Made by a program: the position numbers and the translations under genes. The notes beneath the pieces are model-generated. The model was not told where the DNA came from. It saw only the letters and a program-made list of their open reading frames with translations, and made no database searches. A DNA stretch of 64,000 nt. Origin: an uncultured Aquimarina sp. (GTDB lineage: Bacteria > Bacteroidota > Bacteroidia > Flavobacteriales > Flavobacteriaceae). The stretch covers positions 115,590 to 179,589 of the forward strand of contig NZ_CANLOZ010000008.1 of the NCBI RefSeq assembly GCF_947492965.1, in the 5' to 3' direction. The first letter of the stretch is position 1, and each line of letters begins with the position of its first letter. Positions 63,069-64,000 of the stretch are shown piece by piece.

Positions 63069-64000
63069 ATGAAGATAAAATTACTTATTTTTATATGTAT
63101 ATTTTCATCATTAGCCCAAGTTTATTCTCAGGTAAAAGTTGGAGATAACCCCAATCAAATAGATGCTTCATCTATATTGGAGTTAGAAAGCGTAGACAAA
63201 GCTTTTGTCTTAACAAGAATTAATACTACCCAAATGAATGCAATGACTCCGTTAAATGGAGCATTGATTTACAATACAGACGACAATTGTATCTTTCAAT
63301 ACAATAATAATAGCTGGACAAGCTTATGTAGCGGTAATGACAATCAAGTTTTAAGTTTTGACCCAGTGACTAATATTCTAACTTTAGAAGATGGGGGATC
63401 TGTAGACTTAACTTCCCTTATAAATGATCCAGATCCAGATCCTACTAATGAAATTCAAATTTTAAGTCAAACTGGTAACACAATAACATTATCTAATGGT
63501 GGAGGTAGTGTAACAGAAACTATTTCTACATTAGAAGATAATGGTGATGGAACTTTTACGTATACCGCAGAGGATGGTACTGTTACTATAATAGGTTCTA
63601 TTGGATTACCAGGACCTACAGGACCTACAGGAGCCACTGGTCAAACAGGTGCTACGGGACAAACTGGAGCTACAGGACAAACAGGTGCTACTGGTCAGAC
63701 AGGAGCTACTGGTCAGACAGGAGCCACAGGACAAACAGGTGCTACGGGACAAACAGGTGCTACAGGACAAACGGGTGCTACAGGACAAACTGGAGCCACT
63801 GGACAAACGGGAGCCACAGGACAAACAGGTGCCACAGGACAAACAGGAGCTACAGGACAAACTGGAGCTACTGGACAAACAGGAGCTACTGGACAAACAG
63901 GAGCCACAGGACAAACTGGTGCTACAGGACAAACTGGAGCCACTGGACAAACAGGTGCCACAGGACAAACTGGAGCTACTGGTCAAACAGGTGCCACGGG
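63069..64000 (+). CDS. Secreted collagen-like repeat protein (3' end outside window)
   Basis: 310 codons visible; open at the right edge. Signal peptide of about 21 residues (MKIKLLIFIC to VYSQ). Residues 22-178 form a beta-rich N-terminal part (VGDNPNQIDASSILELES, NGALIYNTDDNCIF). From residue 179 a Gly-x-y tract begins GLPGPTGPTG and becomes perfect Gly-Ala-Thr-Gly-Gln-Thr hexapeptides to the edge (20 copies). Such a tract can form collagen-like triple helices rich in Thr, a likely site for glycosylation. The glycan locus lies directly to the left. Confidence 0.85.
   Translation, partial: MKIKLLIFICIFSSLAQVYSQVKVGDNPNQIDASSILELESVDKAFVLTRINTTQMNAMTPLNGALIYNTDDNCIFQYNNNSWTSLCSGNDNQVLSFDPVTNILTLEDGGSVDLTSLINDPDPDPTNEIQILSQTGNTITLSNGGGSVTETISTLEDNGDGTFTYTAEDGTVTIIGSIGLPGPTGPTGATGQTGATGQTGATGQTGATGQTGATGQTGATGQTGATGQTGATGQTGATGQTGATGQTGATGQTGATGQTGATGQTGATGQTGATGQTGATGQTGATGQTGATGQTGATGQTGATGQTGAT
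63630..64000 (+). repeat. 18-base tandem repeat coding (GATGQT)n
   Basis: 20.6 units of 18 bases. The codons vary at third positions (GCT/GCC, ACA/ACT/ACG, GGA/GGT, CAA/CAG) while the six residues never change. No spacers, so it is not a CRISPR array. Confidence 0.95.

Noticed and set aside
63606..63986. Minus-strand Ser/Cys-rich and Ala/Pro/Val repeat frames
   Set aside because: They are the reverse readings of the 18-base repeat of the collagen-like gene; the plus frame has a signal peptide and conserved residues with varying codons.
63630..64000. CRISPR-like array
   Set aside because: Direct 18-base repeats with no spacers, in frame in a collagen-like protein.

Overview
ORGANISM. This is an AT-rich chromosome segment from a marine-type flavobacterium (phylum Bacteroidota, class Flavobacteriia; something near Aquimarina would fit, but the genus is a guess). 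The signs are a fused SecDF, many lipoproteins with a Cys after a short hydrophobic signal, a type IX secretion C-terminal domain, promoters of the TAnnTTTG type, almost no Shine-Dalgarno sites, and families found mainly in this group (DUF6588, DUF6702, DUF2911, MSEP-CTERM). No insertion sequence, phage, CRISPR array or rRNA was seen.

LAYOUT. 0-1.7 kb: end of an exosortase-N (XrtN) type surface protein and a DUF192 lipoprotein. 1.7-5.4 kb: a large secreted GH57-like glucan enzyme with starch-binding modules and a T9SS tail. 5.8-18.9 kb: housekeeping genes (secDF, mdh, gyrB, asnB) with small secreted or membrane proteins and an astacin metalloprotease. 18.9-20.2 kb: a 1.3 kb stretch with no normal-sized gene that holds three tandem, diverged 32-codon reading frames of one unrecognised peptide family. 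20.2-29.0 kb: queE, RidA, a HerA-like ATPase operon, rluF, a fatty acid hydroxylase and an aldehyde dehydrogenase. 29.8-39.1 kb: kynurenine 3-monooxygenase and kynureninase flanking redox, transport and regulatory genes. 39.2-40.0 kb: two Cys-rich peptide precursors with Gly-Gly leaders, each preceded at exactly the same distance by the same 50-base element. 40.1-49.4 kb: O-methyltransferase, subtilase, tatA, M1 peptidase, DUF6702, two carboxypeptidase-regulatory-like proteins, peptidase E and glutaminase. 49.4-62.4 kb: a surface-glycan locus. 62.6 kb: tRNA-Gly. 63.07 kb to the right edge: a collagen-like protein with (Gly-Ala-Thr-Gly-Gln-Thr)n repeats.

HOW THE PARTS WORK TOGETHER. The glycan locus combines a WecE-type sugar aminotransferase, a sugar-formyltransferase-like protein, two family-2 glycosyltransferases, a flippase-like membrane protein and three large polytopic proteins that share one C-terminal TPR module. 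Together they suggest an N-acylated (perhaps N-formylated) amino sugar placed on a surface glycan or on proteins. The two kyn genes point to tryptophan breakdown or NAD synthesis. Two systems look undescribed and most deserve attention: the tandem 32-residue peptides at 18,986-19,947 and the paired Gly-Gly-leader Cys-rich peptides with their shared upstream element at 39,251-39,939.
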